Shown piece after piece: positions 1 through 9,028 of a stretch of 64,000 bases of DNA. Where the stretch lies: NCBI RefSeq assembly GCF_001458215.1, contig NZ_CYTW01000005.1, positions 62,001-126,000 on the forward strand, given 5' to 3'. The notes under the pieces were generated by a model that searched no databases, had not been told where the DNA came from, and worked only from the letters and a program-made list of their open reading frames with translations. Origin of the DNA: Shimia thalassica (GTDB lineage Bacteria > Pseudomonadota > Alphaproteobacteria > Rhodobacterales > Rhodobacteraceae). Position 1 is the stretch's first letter. Every line of letters starts with the position of its first letter. Made by a program: the position numbers and the translations under genes.

Positions 1-367
1 CGGGCTCTTCATCCGGCAATTCGTCGGCAACCCAGATGACGCCACCGCTTTCCTTGGCTTGGCGGGGATTACATTTGATCGCGGACGGAGGTGTCAGATT
101 TGGATGCGCCGGAATATGGGTGCAGGATCCGTCATCTGCAAAACGCCAGCCGTGATAGATGCAAGACAGCGTCTCGCCTCTTACAAACCCGTGTGACAGG
201 CGCATGCCACGGTGCGGGCAGCGATCGCCATTGGCGCTCAGATGTCCGGATTGTGTGCGCCAAACAGCGATAGGTCCCGAAGACAGCTTTGCGGGAATGA
301 CCGTACCGGGCGGGACATCGGATGACAGGGCGACAGGTGTCCAGGGCAGCGAAAGTGTGTGCGTCAT
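1..367 (-). CDS. Rieske [2Fe-2S] domain protein, C-terminal part outside window
   Basis: The minus strand from the ATG at 365-367 reads about 122 codons without a stop to the left edge, so only the N-terminal part is present. It carries both halves of a Rieske cluster-binding motif: CPHRG near residue 48 and CIYHGW about 20 residues later, giving two Cys and two His ligands. The spacing and the YHGW form match the N-terminal domain of ring-hydroxylating oxygenase alpha subunits and related Rieske oxygenases. The catalytic mononuclear iron domain would lie outside the window, so the substrate cannot be judged and a stand-alone Rieske ferredoxin cannot be excluded. The upstream gap (368-588) contains only short inverted repeats. 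Confidence 0.8.
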   Translation of the reverse strand, partial: MTHTLSLPWTPVALSSDVPPGTVIPAKLSSGPIAVWRTQSGHLSANGDRCPHRGMRLSHGFVRGETLSCIYHGWRFADDGSCTHIPAHPNLTPPSAIKCNPRQAKESGGVIWVADELPDEEP

Positions 368-427
368 TGATGTGGTTCCCTTGTCTTCAGCCGGACCGAA
401 CGGGCGCACTTCAAAGATTGAAATGGT

Positions 428-464
428 GGTCTGCCGACGCGACAGACCAGTTCCCCTGTGGGGA
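428..464. other. two adjacent small inverted repeats
   Basis: GGTCTG (428-433) pairs with CAGACC (443-448), and TCCCC (452-456) pairs with GGGGA (460-464). They lie between the Rieske gene and the acylphosphatase-like gene. They may be a weak terminator for the minus-strand operon to the right or an operator. No U-tract is seen. The rest of 368-588 shows nothing recognisable. Confidence 0.25.
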
Positions 465-588
465 CCAGCAGAATGACTAGAGGTCAGAAAACGCGTGTTG
501 GAAAACAGCAGTGGGCACAAATGAGGGCCCTTGTCACAGGACTGTCGAAAGCGGTGCTTACTATTTTGGCGGTGCGATTATTTAATAG

Positions 589-855
589 TCAGAGAGAGGG
601 CGCTTCGTGGGCGCGATCAATCGAATCGACCCACACATCCATCGGTCCAAGCAAGCAGCCAACTTCCAAAGCATCGATAAGTTCGGCCGGACCCTGCACT
701 TCGAGTTCGATCCTTTCAGGGCTCACAAAAGTGTGTCGGGACAACAGGCCCAACCGACGAGCGTGCCGCTCGATCCACGGAATAAAGGACGGGCCAGCCA
801 GCTGTCCTTGGATAACCAGCACCTGATTTTCGATTTGTGTGGGTTCTGTTCGCAT
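589..855 (-). CDS. degenerate acylphosphatase-like protein
   Basis: This 88-residue protein aligns by eye with the acylphosphatase fold. It has an N-terminal beta strand ending in VIQGQLAGPSFIPW (family form: GRVQGVGFRxW), an AxxLGL helix end, a central VE-like strand and a C-terminal LGPMDVWVDSI strand (family form: GPxxAxV). The catalytic Arg of GFR is replaced (FIP) and the catalytic Asn after the LGL loop is absent, so phosphatase activity is unlikely. The size fits the family (about 90 aa). It lies 120 bp downstream of tonB on the same strand and may be the last gene of that operon. The function is unknown; a ligand-binding or regulatory role is inference. Confidence 0.5.
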   Translation of the reverse strand: MRTEPTQIENQVLVIQGQLAGPSFIPWIERHARRLGLLSRHTFVSPERIELEVQGPAELIDALEVGCLLGPMDVWVDSIDRAHEAPSL

Positions 856-975
856 AGGAAAATCCTAGGATCAAATCCGCCACCATGCCAGCAAGATTTG
901 AGAAAGAACCGATTGGGGTGTGCCAGATGGGCCGCTTGAGTGGGGCAGGATAGGCTGGCTTGTGAAAGCGGCTGC

Positions 976-2109
976 TTATTGCGCGCGGTACGCAAATGAC
1001 AGTTGGCGTCGCACACCGTTCGGCGGCTTCGGGAAGGGCGCGGCGCTTTGGATCTGGATGCGCGCGGCACGGTTTACGTCAGCACTGCCGGAACTGTCGA
1101 TAACCTCGACCCAATTGAGCGACCCGTCCGGGTTTATTTCAAACAATACGCGCGCAAATCCGGGTGTTTTGACGTGGACAGGACGGGTGCGGTTGAGGTG
1201 GACAAGCACGCGCCCCGCATAATTAGTGGTGTCCGCATTGCCCGGGCCGCGGGAGTTGGCGGCCGAGCCGGACTGGATGCCAAAACCGCCAACTGTGGCG
1301 AGTGAGCCTTCGCGTTTGAAGGTTTCCAGCGGCGACTCAATACTTTGAGTCGGGTTGCGCAGGTTTTCAAACCCGTCGTCCAATCCGGGAAACAAAGGCT
1401 TGGGCGCGTCTTCTGCGCTGTCCTCAAGTGGCTCTTCCGGGGCGTTTTCGGGTGGGTCGACAGGATCGGGGTCTGCGATGGTTTCCGTTTCCGGCTCGGA
1501 CAACGGCGTGACGGGCGCAATCGGCAACAGGGTTTCCGGCAGGGATGCGATAACGTCTTCAACCGGCTCTGTTGGTTCGGTCGGGACCGGCGGCGTGGGG
1601 GCTTGTGACAGCACGGGATCGACCGCTTCAACTGTGTCCGTTTCCACTCCCAAAGTTGGTGGTGTGTCATTCTGCGGAGGCACCGGTTCGGCGTCGTCGG
1701 GTTGGGCTGTCGGTTCCGTGATGTCCGGTTCGGGCACAAAATCACCGTCAGTCCCCGCAAGTGGAACCGGCTCTACGAGTTGTGCCGTGCCAGTGTCCGG
1801 TGCAAAGGACTCTTGCGGGTTTTCAGACGCGACAAGCACTTCGGTTTCGGGGACGGTTGCTTCGCTTGGCGGGGGCACGGGTTCAACAGGTTGTTCCTGT
1901 TCGGGTTCGGGGGCTTGTTCCGGCTCAACAGCTTCCTCGACGATCTCTGCGATGTCTTCAAACGCGTTGCCCAGAGCCACGGCATTTCCTGTCGTTTCTG
2001 GTGGTGGCGCGGTGCGGTCAACGCCGACAGCGATGCCAATCCCGAGAAGGTGCCCACCTATCGACAGAAGCAGTGCAATGAATGCAATCAAAAGCGAGCG
2101 ACGTATCAC
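976..2109 (-). CDS. tonB: TonB-family energy transducer with very long acidic Pro-rich linker
   Basis: This 377-aa protein has one N-terminal membrane anchor (about residues 5-30). A linker of roughly 250 residues follows, dominated by Pro, Glu, Val and Thr with little hydrophobic content. A C-terminal domain of about 80 residues contains the GRVLVHLNR and ARVLFEINPDG strands of the TonB C-terminal fold. It would span the periplasm and contact TonB boxes of outer-membrane receptors. The start overlaps the stop of the preceding exbD by ATGA (2106-2109), so it is translationally coupled to exbB-exbD-exbD. The linker is net acidic, whereas classical TonB has a Glu-Pro segment followed by Lys-Pro repeats; here the Lys-Pro part is missing. 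No TonB-dependent receptor gene is in the window, so the substrate is open. Confidence 0.85.
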   Translation of the reverse strand: MIRRSLLIAFIALLLSIGGHLLGIGIAVGVDRTAPPPETTGNAVALGNAFEDIAEIVEEAVEPEQAPEPEQEQPVEPVPPPSEATVPETEVLVASENPQESFAPDTGTAQLVEPVPLAGTDGDFVPEPDITEPTAQPDDAEPVPPQNDTPPTLGVETDTVEAVDPVLSQAPTPPVPTEPTEPVEDVIASLPETLLPIAPVTPLSEPETETIADPDPVDPPENAPEEPLEDSAEDAPKPLFPGLDDGFENLRNPTQSIESPLETFKREGSLATVGGFGIQSGSAANSRGPGNADTTNYAGRVLVHLNRTRPVHVKTPGFARVLFEINPDGSLNWVEVIDSSGSADVNRAARIQIQSAAPFPKPPNGVRRQLSFAYRAQ

Positions 2110-2483
2110 TGTAGCGCCCGTTCCGTGACCAGAATGACCGAAGTAGCGCCCGCGCGCCGAAGGTCACCGGTGATTTCCATCAGGCGCGATGCTGGGACGT
2201 TGCGGTCCGGCACAATGCGGGTGGGACCAGAGCCATGGGTTGCAACATGCGTGTCTGCTGCGGTGAGTTGACCCCGAAAACTCAGGCTGCCGTCAGCATG
2301 CAGAACCAACGCGTCTGGTGGTTCTTTCCCTTCAAGGTCACTGGTTTGAACAAGCTTCAGGTCCGGATCAAGAGGCGGTGCGACGGTTCCGGCGATGAGG
2401 AAAAAGACCAGCATCAAGAAGACGACGTTGATCAATGGAATGGTCGAATCCCGCTTTTTGCGCGGTGGGGGCTGGCTGATCAT
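2106..2483 (-). CDS. exbD: ExbD/TolR-type biopolymer transport protein (second copy)
   Basis: The 125-aa product begins at the ATG at 2481-2483, 4 nt after the stop of the upstream exbD. It has a short basic cytoplasmic N-terminus, one transmembrane helix (about residues 15-37, INVVFLMLVFFLIAGT, where the usual membrane Asp of ExbD is replaced by Asn) and a small periplasmic domain. ExbD couples the proton-motive force through ExbB to TonB. The change from D to N at the position corresponding to the essential ExbD Asp is notable, because the neighbouring copy keeps LIDVIF. The two copies may work as a mixed pair. The gene overlaps tonB by 4 nt. Confidence 0.85.
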   Translation of the reverse strand: MISQPPPRKKRDSTIPLINVVFLMLVFFLIAGTVAPPLDPDLKLVQTSDLEGKEPPDALVLHADGSLSFRGQLTAADTHVATHGSGPTRIVPDRNVPASRLMEITGDLRRAGATSVILVTERALQ

Positions 2484-2487
2484 TGCG

Positions 2488-2853
2488 TCACTCCAACACC
2501 AACACATCCAACCCGTCGCGGGCGCGAATGCGATGCAGAAGGTCAACAAGACGCTGGGCGGTGGTGTCCGCATCAAGGCTGACCAAAACCTGCCCGGCTT
2601 CGATGCTGCTGGCGAGGTCATCCAGCGTTGTCGGCTGGCCGTTCAGGGTCAGCCGCTCTGTTCCCAGCTGTACAAAGTACCGTTCGATGGCTGTGTCTAC
2701 CGTACCGCTGCCTTTTTGCGTGTTACTAAGTTCGATTTCGCCAAACGTCGAGAACGTCGAGGTCAGCATAAAGAACAGAAGCAACAGGAAAATCACGTCG
2801 ATCAACGGCGTGAGTGCCAAGGGGCGCCGGACAAAGGGGGCGAGGTTACGCAT
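2488..2853 (-). CDS. exbD: ExbD/TolR-type biopolymer transport protein (first copy)
   Basis: The 121-aa product starts at the ATG at 2851-2853, which overlaps the 3' end of exbB by 8 nt. This start was chosen over an upstream ATG because it gives a normal short cytoplasmic tail (MRNLAPFVRRPLALTP). The single transmembrane helix carries the conserved Asp in LIDVIFLLLLFFML, and a periplasmic domain follows. It is the proton-channel partner of ExbB in the TonB system. It is followed at once by a second exbD that lacks this Asp. Confidence 0.88.
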   Translation of the reverse strand: MRNLAPFVRRPLALTPLIDVIFLLLLFFMLTSTFSTFGEIELSNTQKGSGTVDTAIERYFVQLGTERLTLNGQPTTLDDLASSIEAGQVLVSLDADTTAQRLVDLLHRIRARDGLDVLVLE

Positions 2854-3499
2854 GATCCCCCGACGCATAGGTGGCGGACGGCAGTGTCGTGTCATGCGGC
2901 ATCAGGACAGTGCGCAGCGCTTTGTCGGCAAAAACCCTTTCACGTGCTGTGCGGCTTTCTAGCCACGACAGCACCATCGAGGTCGGCATTGCCACGGCGA
3001 GCCCTACTGCGGTGGTCACCAACGCGACCCAGATACCGCCCGCGAGCAGGGATGGGTCAACGGATGAACCCGCAGACTGGAGGCTTTGAAAGGCTTCGAT
3101 CATGCCGAGAACCGTTCCGAAGAGACCCAGAAGAGGCGCCAACTGTGCAATGGTGTCCAGCAAGCGAAAGCCGCGTTCGAGACGGGCCAGTGCCAAACCG
3201 GCCTCAGCATCCAAACGGTCGCTCAATGCCTGAGAGTTTGGCATCTCTATTGCGGTTTCAATAAACGGCGCCAGATAGCTTTGGCTTTTGATGAGACGCA
3301 CCCGCGCTTCGTGCGCATCACCTGCGTCCCAAGCTGTGAGAGCCTTGGACAGCTCTCTGTGCCGCCCGACGCCAGAGGCCGCGAATTGCCAGAGCTTGTA
3401 CAGGGTAACGGCCACCGTCAACACGGACATCACCAACAGAATGGCCACCACCGGCCCACCCAGAGCCACCACATCACGCAAACCATTCATTGTCATCAT
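2846..3499 (-). CDS. exbB: ExbB/TolQ/MotA-family proton channel protein
   Basis: The 217-aa integral membrane protein has an N-terminal helix (GGPVVAILLVMSVLTVAVTL), a cytoplasmic helical segment and two C-terminal helices. The TolQ-like APLLGLFGTVLGMIEAFQ motif lies before helix two and a GLAVAMP segment lies in helix three. This is the channel subunit of the TonB-ExbB-ExbD complex in the inner membrane. The start is placed at the ATG that forms an ATGA overlap with the stop of the upstream small exported protein, in line with the coupling seen through the operon; ATGs 3 and 9 nt further in are possible. The family length of 210-240 aa fits. Confidence 0.88.
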   Translation of the reverse strand: MMTMNGLRDVVALGGPVVAILLVMSVLTVAVTLYKLWQFAASGVGRHRELSKALTAWDAGDAHEARVRLIKSQSYLAPFIETAIEMPNSQALSDRLDAEAGLALARLERGFRLLDTIAQLAPLLGLFGTVLGMIEAFQSLQSAGSSVDPSLLAGGIWVALVTTAVGLAVAMPTSMVLSWLESRTARERVFADKALRTVLMPHDTTLPSATYASGDHA

Positions 3500-3927
3500 C
3501 CCAGTAGCTTTATGGTGATACGGCTGTTCAACATCAGTCCGTCGCTGCAAATGTCACTTTCTGCACCATTTGAGATACAGGTGTTTGTCCCGTTGATTAG
3601 GGTTTGGCCAATAGTCTCGCAGGTCATTCCGGGCACATCGAACTGACGCACCCGCGGGCGTCCTTCCGGCAGTTCGCGAAAATCAAACAGAGACAGGCGC
3701 ACCACGCCGCCTGTGGCATCAAAAATCACGGTTTCGAACACAGCTCTGTCGATTGCCGCGCCCGTGCCGTTGTTGGCGACAAAGGTAAACCGGCAAGCAC
3801 CCTCAACATTTTGAACCGCGTTGAGTTCGAGCGACAATCCGGGTTGAGAGGTTTCGGCGGATTGTGCTTGTGCAAATACCGGGGCGGCCAGCAAAGCGAT
3901 TGCAAGAAGACGAGGGATGAGAGGCAT
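3496..3927 (-). CDS. small exported protein, first gene of the exbB-exbD-exbD-tonB operon
   Basis: Reading from the ATG at 3925-3927 gives a 143-aa protein with a clear Sec signal peptide (MPLIPRLLAIALLAAPVFAQA) and a mature part with several Cys residues (GACRF, GMTCE, NTCIS, DICSD) that could form two disulfides. The mature domain looks like a beta-sandwich without a known motif. Its position, overlapping exbB by ATGA, suggests a periplasmic accessory of this TonB system. The function is unknown. An ATG 45 nt upstream exists but would put extra residues in front of the signal peptide. Confidence 0.7.
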   Translation of the reverse strand: MPLIPRLLAIALLAAPVFAQAQSAETSQPGLSLELNAVQNVEGACRFTFVANNGTGAAIDRAVFETVIFDATGGVVRLSLFDFRELPEGRPRVRQFDVPGMTCETIGQTLINGTNTCISNGAESDICSDGLMLNSRITIKLLG

Positions 3928-4341
3928 GGCAATTCCAATAAGAAGAACAGGGCGGCCCATGATCGGCTGCATCTATCCGCTGAATTTCGATTTTTATAAC
4001 TTAGACATAGATTGAGCGAAAGATAGAGCCACGTCTTCGTGACGTTTCATTACAAGACACTTTGCACATGTCAGATCTGCTGCACGGAGTGGCGCTGAAA
4101 AGTGCGAAAGACGGCTGAACGGGGTGTTCAAGGCGCTCAACCCCAAGACCTGAATGATTTCTCTGACTTCATGAGCAGCTATTTATCGGGAACCTCAGGG
4201 TATGTCGCAGCATGTGATTAGCCGGAGTTTCTTTGGAAGCCACTGCCGCGCGCGCCTTCTGCCAAGTCCCAACGCAGCCTAGCAAAGAGGCACGGGCCGG
4301 TCGGTTTTCTACGTAGGGAAGTGCAAAAAGAGAATTGCATA

Positions 4342-4358
4342 ATGTTATAACATAACAT
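4342..4358. promoter_or_regulatory. Zur-like operator (perfect 7-3-7 palindrome)
   Basis: ATGTTAT-AAC-ATAACAT is a perfect inverted repeat of 7 bp around a 3-bp centre. It closely resembles the GTTATAAtATAAC core of alphaproteobacterial Zur/Fur-family boxes. It lies about 95 bp upstream of the first cobW gene, where a zinc-responsive repressor would block transcription. The surrounding gap (3928-4453) has no gene and no other clear element. The divergent TonB operon starts 415 bp away, so its control by the same box is possible but less likely. Confidence 0.65.
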
Positions 4359-4453
4359 ATTTGAGCTTGGAATGAATTTGAGGACCCTGTGATGAACTCC
4401 GAGAACACCATGCGCGGGCTTTACGCGGGTTGCATAAATGGAAACCAACCAAC

Positions 4454-5518
4454 ATGACCGATACACGAATACCCGTCACTTTGCTCACGGGGTTCCTTGG
4501 GGCAGGGAAGACAACCTTGTTGAATGCCTTGCTTGCGGATGCCTCGTCGGGGCGTGTTGCGGTCATCGTCAACGAATTTGGCGAGGCCGGTCTGGATCAT
4601 GATCTGATTGAAACCTCATCAGACAATGTCTCTTTGATGCAATCGGGATGTTTGTGCTGTACCGTGCGCGGGGAACTTGCCGATACAATGGCCGATCTGA
4701 TCGCGCGGCGGGACGCTGGTGCATTCGACTTTGATCGTGTGGTTATTGAAACCACCGGGCTCGCCGATCCGGGGCCAATTTTGCAGACATTGCTGGTTGA
4801 CCGGTATCTTGCCAGATCCACCCGAATGGATGGCGTTGTCACGGTTGCGGATACCGCCATTGGCGCTGCGACCTTGGATTCCCAGTTCGAAGCGGTATCA
4901 CAGGTGGCGATGGCGGACCTTGTCATCATGAGCAAAGTTGATCTGGCCAGCCCTGAACAAATGGTGATGTTCGAAGAACGTATCAGGGGGCTGAACCCCA
5001 GCGTTCGCATTCTTCACGCAATCAAGGGTAAGGGCGTCACGGATAAGCTTTGGGGATTGAGCGGTTTACGGCAAGACGCCGTTCCGTCCGATGTGCTGGC
5101 TTGGACAACCGGCAAATCGACCCCGATCGATCCGTTGGCCAATCTGTCTGGCTTTGCGTCCCCAGCACCGGCGCCTGCCGCCTTTTCTCCGCATGACGCG
5201 CGCATCGGATCGGCATCGATCATTCTGGATGAGCCTTTAGCCGACGCGGTTTTTGATAACTGGCTCAACACGCTTGTTGCGCTGCGCGGGCCGGACATCC
5301 TGCGGGTGAAAGGCATTGTTTTCCTTGAAGGCATCGAAAAGCCGTTCGCATTTCACGGTGTCCAGAACATCTTTGATCCCCCTGTTCCGGTGCAGGATTG
5401 GCCCAGTGATGATCGCCGTTCGCGCATCGTGGTGATTGCCCGCGATCTGTCGCGCCCCGAATTACAACGCAGCTTTGACATGCTGCGTTCGTTAAACCCC
5501 TCTTACAATCAGGCATAG
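4454..5518 (+). CDS. CobW/G3E-family GTPase, putative zinc metallochaperone
   Basis: The 354-aa protein has a Walker [11 protein letters not shown] (near residue 15), the G3E metal-binding [10 protein letters not shown] motif (CxCC), ETTGLADP (switch region), an SKVDL guanine-specificity motif and a CobW C-terminal domain. G3E GTPases of the CobW/ZNG1/ZigA type load metal into client enzymes. With the Zur-like box upstream, a zinc role is the best inference and cobalamin synthesis is less likely because no cob gene is nearby. The ATG at 4454 is preferred over one 24 nt upstream because it places the P-loop at the normal distance. A second G3E gene follows after 2 nt. Confidence 0.85.
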   Translation: MTDTRIPVTLLTGFLGAGKTTLLNALLADASSGRVAVIVNEFGEAGLDHDLIETSSDNVSLMQSGCLCCTVRGELADTMADLIARRDAGAFDFDRVVIETTGLADPGPILQTLLVDRYLARSTRMDGVVTVADTAIGAATLDSQFEAVSQVAMADLVIMSKVDLASPEQMVMFEERIRGLNPSVRILHAIKGKGVTDKLWGLSGLRQDAVPSDVLAWTTGKSTPIDPLANLSGFASPAPAPAAFSPHDARIGSASIILDEPLADAVFDNWLNTLVALRGPDILRVKGIVFLEGIEKPFAFHGVQNIFDPPVPVQDWPSDDRRSRIVVIARDLSRPELQRSFDMLRSLNPSYNQA

Positions 5519-5520
5519 AC

Positions 5521-6732
5521 ATGAAAGATACACCCACCGAAGATCCCCGTTTGCCCGTCACCGTTTTGTCCGGCTTTCTTGGGGCAGGCAAAACGACACT
5601 GTTGAACCGTGTTCTGAACAACCGCGATGGCCGCCGCGTTGCGGTGATCGTCAATGACATGTCCGAAGTGAACATTGACGCAGATCTGGTCCGCGAAGGC
5701 ACCGAGTTGTCGCGATCAGAAGAAAAACTGGTAGAGATGTCGAACGGGTGCATTTGTTGCACGCTGCGCGATGACTTGCTCAAGGAAGTGCGCCAGCTCT
5801 CTCAAGAAGGGCGGTTTGACTATCTGTTGATCGAATCCACGGGTATTTCCGAGCCTCTTCCGGTTGCGGCGACCTTTGATTTCCGTGACGAACAGGGGCA
5901 AAGCCTGTCAGATGTGGCGCGTCTGGATACGATGGTCACCGTCGTTGATGCCGTTAACCTGCTTCGCGACTTTTCATGTCACGACTTTTTGACGGACAGG
6001 GGAGAGTCGCTGGGGGACGAGGATGACCGCAGCCTTGTAAGCCTCCTGACCGAGCAGATCGAATTTGCCGATGTTGTGATCCTCAACAAGGTCACGGATG
6101 CAGGACCCGCACCGACCGCAAGCGCGCGCCAGATCATTCGCAGCCTGAACGGCGACGCAAAGATCATCGAAACGGATCATTCCGATGTTCCGGCAGAGTC
6201 CATTCTTGATACGGGGCTGTTTGATTTTGACACCGCGCACGAGCATCCGATGTGGGCGAAAGAGCTCTATGGCTTTGCCAATCACACGCCAGAGGACGAA
6301 GAATACGGGATCACGTCCTTTGTCTTTCATGCGCAAGCTCCGTTTCACCCGCAAAAGCTGTATGAGGTGCTGAACGGTGATTTGCCCGGTGTGATCCGTG
6401 CCAAGGGGCACTTCTGGCTAGCAACGCGGCCCGAATGGGCCGCGGAGTTCAGCCTTGCCGGATCGTTGTCTTCAGTCTCGCCATTGGGACTTTGGTGGGC
6501 GTCTTTGCCAGAAGAGCGTTTGCCCACCCACCCAGAGGCACAGGCAGAGATTGCGCGAAACTGGGTTGAGCCTTGGGGTGACAGACGGCAGGAGATGGTC
6601 TTTATCGGTGTCGGTTTAGAGCGCGAAGCGATCAGTGCCCGTCTGAATGACGCTCTTATGAAAGTGAGCGAGTTCAAACCCGATGAGTGGGTCGATTTGC
6701 CAGACCCGTTCCCCCTCTGGAAACGGCGCTGA
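5521..6732 (+). CDS. CobW/G3E-family GTPase, ZigA-like zinc metallochaperone
   Basis: The 403-aa paralogue of the preceding gene has [15 protein letters not shown], a [10 protein letters not shown] segment, [13 protein letters not shown] (metal-binding CxCC), [15 protein letters not shown], an NKV guanine motif and a long C-terminal CobW domain with [10 protein letters not shown]. This longer form with the MSEVNID motif matches the YjiA/ZigA branch, which helps zinc-dependent enzymes under zinc limitation. It begins 2 nt after the upstream stop, so the two are one operon behind the Zur-like box. The two paralogues probably serve different clients; this is inference. Confidence 0.87.
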   Translation: MKDTPTEDPRLPVTVLSGFLGAGKTTLLNRVLNNRDGRRVAVIVNDMSEVNIDADLVREGTELSRSEEKLVEMSNGCICCTLRDDLLKEVRQLSQEGRFDYLLIESTGISEPLPVAATFDFRDEQGQSLSDVARLDTMVTVVDAVNLLRDFSCHDFLTDRGESLGDEDDRSLVSLLTEQIEFADVVILNKVTDAGPAPTASARQIIRSLNGDAKIIETDHSDVPAESILDTGLFDFDTAHEHPMWAKELYGFANHTPEDEEYGITSFVFHAQAPFHPQKLYEVLNGDLPGVIRAKGHFWLATRPEWAAEFSLAGSLSSVSPLGLWWASLPEERLPTHPEAQAEIARNWVEPWGDRRQEMVFIGVGLEREAISARLNDALMKVSEFKPDEWVDLPDPFPLWKRR

Positions 6733-6815
6733 TCTATGTGACGGATTTGATCCCCAAATAGATGGCCCTTGGCCTATCGGCCGTCAGGGGCATCGTAATT
6801 CATCCGGTGCCAAGT

Positions 6816-6842
6816 GGTCTTGGGGTGTGCTGCCCCAAGACC
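6816..6842. terminator. bidirectional hairpin between convergent genes
   Basis: GGTCTTGGGG (6816-6825) pairs perfectly with CCCCAAGACC (6833-6842) across a 7-nt loop. It lies between the 3' ends of the second G3E gene (+) and the dehydratase (-). The U-tract is weak on both sides, so termination strength is uncertain. Confidence 0.6.
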
Positions 6843-6870
6843 GTTTCAAAATCTTCTTGAACAAAAGACC

Positions 6871-8667
6871 TTAGTGATTGTCGCGCGGAAGACTTTTGGC
6901 TGCGATATCGCGATAGTTGTCGGCATCACGCAATGTCATTCCCTCGTCAAAGGGTCGCACCATCTCGCGGAAATATTGCTGCCACGGAGATTGGTTCTCA
7001 GGCGACGGATATCCACCCTGAGCGACAAGAGCCTCGGCCCGTTGTCGAAGGTCTGCTTCACTCACCAACATGTTTGCAGTGCAGTCATTCAGGCTGATGC
7101 GGATCACATCCCCCGTTTTCAGCAGGGCCAGCCCGCCACCATCGGCAGCTTCGGGTGAGGCATTGAGGATGGAAGGCGAACCTGACGTCCCTGACTGGCG
7201 ACCATCTCCGATACAAGGAAGCGCTTCGACACCGGCCTTGAGCAAATACTCAGGCGCGCGCATGTTCACCACTTCCGCCCCGCCGGGATATCCTTTTGGG
7301 CCCGCTCCGCGCATGACAAGGATACAGTTCTCGTCGATGTTTTCCGCCGGATCATCAATGCGATGGTGGTAATCTTCAGGGCCATCAAAGACGATAGCGC
7401 GCCCTTCAAACGCGTTCGGATCGTCGGGATTTGACAGATAGCGGCTGCGGAACTCCGTTCCAATCACACTGGTCTTCATAAGGGCGCTGTTAAACAGATT
7501 ACCCTTGAGGTTGATGAAACCCGCCGCATCCAGCAACGGATCGGAAACCGGGCGAATGACATCCGTGTTTGTCGAGCGCACATGACCATAGTTTTCGCCC
7601 ATGGTTTTGCCGTTAACACAGATGGCCTCTGGATGCGGCAAACGCCCGGCTGCGATCAATTCACCAACCACAGCGGGAACGCCGCCTGCACGGTGATAAT
7701 CTTCGCCAAGGTATTCGCCAGCGGGTTGAAGGTTGACCAAGAGCGGCACCTGATGACCGATCTCCTGCCATGCATCATTGTCCAGAGGCACGGCAAGATG
7801 ACGCGCGATGCCATTCAGGTGAATGGGGGCGTTGGTCGACCCGCCGATCGCAGAGTTGATCACGATCGCGTTCTCAAATGCCTTGCGGGTCATGATCTTT
7901 GCGGGGCGCAGGTCTTCCCAAACCATATCGACAGCACGTTTGCCAACTTCATAGCTGATCTGGCCACGTTCGCGGTACGGGGCGGGAATGGCGGCCGATC
8001 CGGGCATTTGCATTCCCAAAGCCTCGGCCAGTGAATTCATCGTGGTGGCTGTGCCCATCGTGTTGCAATAGCCGACCGAAGGTGCAGATGCTGCGGCAAT
8101 CTCCATGAATTCATTGTCGTCAATGTCCCCCGCGGCCAATTGTTCGCGCGCTTTCCAGATCACTGTTCCAGAGCCGGCGCGTTTGCCATCGTGCCACCCA
8201 TTCAGCATTGGACCGACAGACAGAGCCAGCGCAGGAATGCCAACAGTTGCAGCCGCCATCAAAAGGGCAGGCGTGGTTTTGTCACAACCGATGGTCAGGA
8301 CGACCCCGTCAATGGGATAACCATAGAGCGCTTCGACCAGACCCAAATATGCCAGATTGCGATCCAGCATGGCCGTGGGACGTTTGCCGGTTTCCTGAAT
8401 GGGATGCACCGGCACTTCGAGCGGTGTTCCACCTGCTGCGATGATGCCATCACGGACCCGCTTGGCCAATTCCAGATGGTGCCGGTTGCAGGGGGACAAA
8501 TCGCTGCCGGTTTGTGCAATGGCGATGATGGGCTTGCCGGATTGAAGCTCCTCGCGAGTCAGCCCGTAATTCAGATAGCGCTCCAGATAAAGCGCGGTCA
8601 TCTCTGGATTGTCGGGGTTCATGAACCATTTGCGGGAACGCAGGTCTTCGGGACGAATCTTGGTCAT
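6871..8667 (-). CDS. IlvD/Edd-family sugar-acid dehydratase (arabonate/xylonate dehydratase type)
   Basis: The 598-aa protein removes water from an aldonic acid to give a 2-keto-3-deoxy acid, using an Fe-S cluster and Mg2+. The cluster cysteines are visible: Cys60 ([10 protein letters not shown]), Cys128 ([10 protein letters not shown], with the Lys that is carbamylated in the family) and Cys201 ([13 protein letters not shown]). The C-terminal swivelling domain carries [16 protein letters not shown]. The length and the [10 protein letters not shown] segment match L-arabonate/D-xylonate dehydratases better than IlvD or Edd. The ATG at 8665-8667 gives the family N-terminus; longer in-frame starts add unrelated residues. 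It is divergent from a beta-hydroxyacid dehydrogenase. 6-Deoxy-6-sulfogluconate dehydratase belongs to the same superfamily and is an alternative to keep in mind. Confidence 0.8.
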   Translation of the reverse strand: MTKIRPEDLRSRKWFMNPDNPEMTALYLERYLNYGLTREELQSGKPIIAIAQTGSDLSPCNRHHLELAKRVRDGIIAAGGTPLEVPVHPIQETGKRPTAMLDRNLAYLGLVEALYGYPIDGVVLTIGCDKTTPALLMAAATVGIPALALSVGPMLNGWHDGKRAGSGTVIWKAREQLAAGDIDDNEFMEIAAASAPSVGYCNTMGTATTMNSLAEALGMQMPGSAAIPAPYRERGQISYEVGKRAVDMVWEDLRPAKIMTRKAFENAIVINSAIGGSTNAPIHLNGIARHLAVPLDNDAWQEIGHQVPLLVNLQPAGEYLGEDYHRAGGVPAVVGELIAAGRLPHPEAICVNGKTMGENYGHVRSTNTDVIRPVSDPLLDAAGFINLKGNLFNSALMKTSVIGTEFRSRYLSNPDDPNAFEGRAIVFDGPEDYHHRIDDPAENIDENCILVMRGAGPKGYPGGAEVVNMRAPEYLLKAGVEALPCIGDGRQSGTSGSPSILNASPEAADGGGLALLKTGDVIRISLNDCTANMLVSEADLRQRAEALVAQGGYPSPENQSPWQQYFREMVRPFDEGMTLRDADNYRDIAAKSLPRDNH

Positions 8668-8709
8668 TTTGTCTCCAGCGCGGGGCTTTGGGGTGGACGG
8701 CTTCTGGGA

Positions 8710-8744
8710 TTGATAATACCAATTTACGAGATTGATAATATCAA
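8710..8744. promoter_or_regulatory. tandem operator-like repeats, TTGATAATACCAA / TTGATAATATCAA
   Basis: TTGATAATACCAA (8710-8722) and TTGATAATATCAA (8732-8744) start 22 bp apart, about two helical turns. The second is a perfect 6-1-6 palindrome. They lie in the divergent region 8668-9028, close to the dehydratase start (8667), so they are a likely operator for a repressor of that gene. No regulator gene is adjacent. The rest of this 361-bp gap holds no other clear element. Confidence 0.5.
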
Positions 8745-9028
8745 ACTGTATCTGGCACCAGTGCGTTTGGATGAAAGTTTTGCAGACAAGGGGGGTGTTT
8801 CGATGACCCTGTTCGGAAACAAAGAACTCTCCCGGCCTGCTGTTACCGGATGGCGTTTGGGAATTACCAACCAAGGTCAGCCTGAATTGGCTGCTGCCTT
8901 GAGGAATACAGAGTTGTGTGACGCATTTGCCTGCTTAAACCCGCGACCTAAGGGGCAGAGAGCAAGCGCAACAGGTGCGTTGTGAAAATTGGAACAATTG
9001 AAAAGTAATATGCGGACGGGAGAGTGTA

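Noticed and set aside
1355-2128. 257-codon Ser/Gly/Thr-rich frame opposite tonB
   Set aside because: It is the mirror of the Pro/Glu-rich TonB linker codons; it has no RBS and the minus-strand gene has clear TonB features.
4454-6732. Cobalamin-synthesis role for the CobW-type genes
   Set aside because: No other cob gene is nearby and a Zur-like box precedes the operon.
8140-8985. 281-codon plus-strand frame across the dehydratase 5' end
   Set aside because: Antisense to the IlvD/Edd gene and promoter region; no similarity to a known protein.
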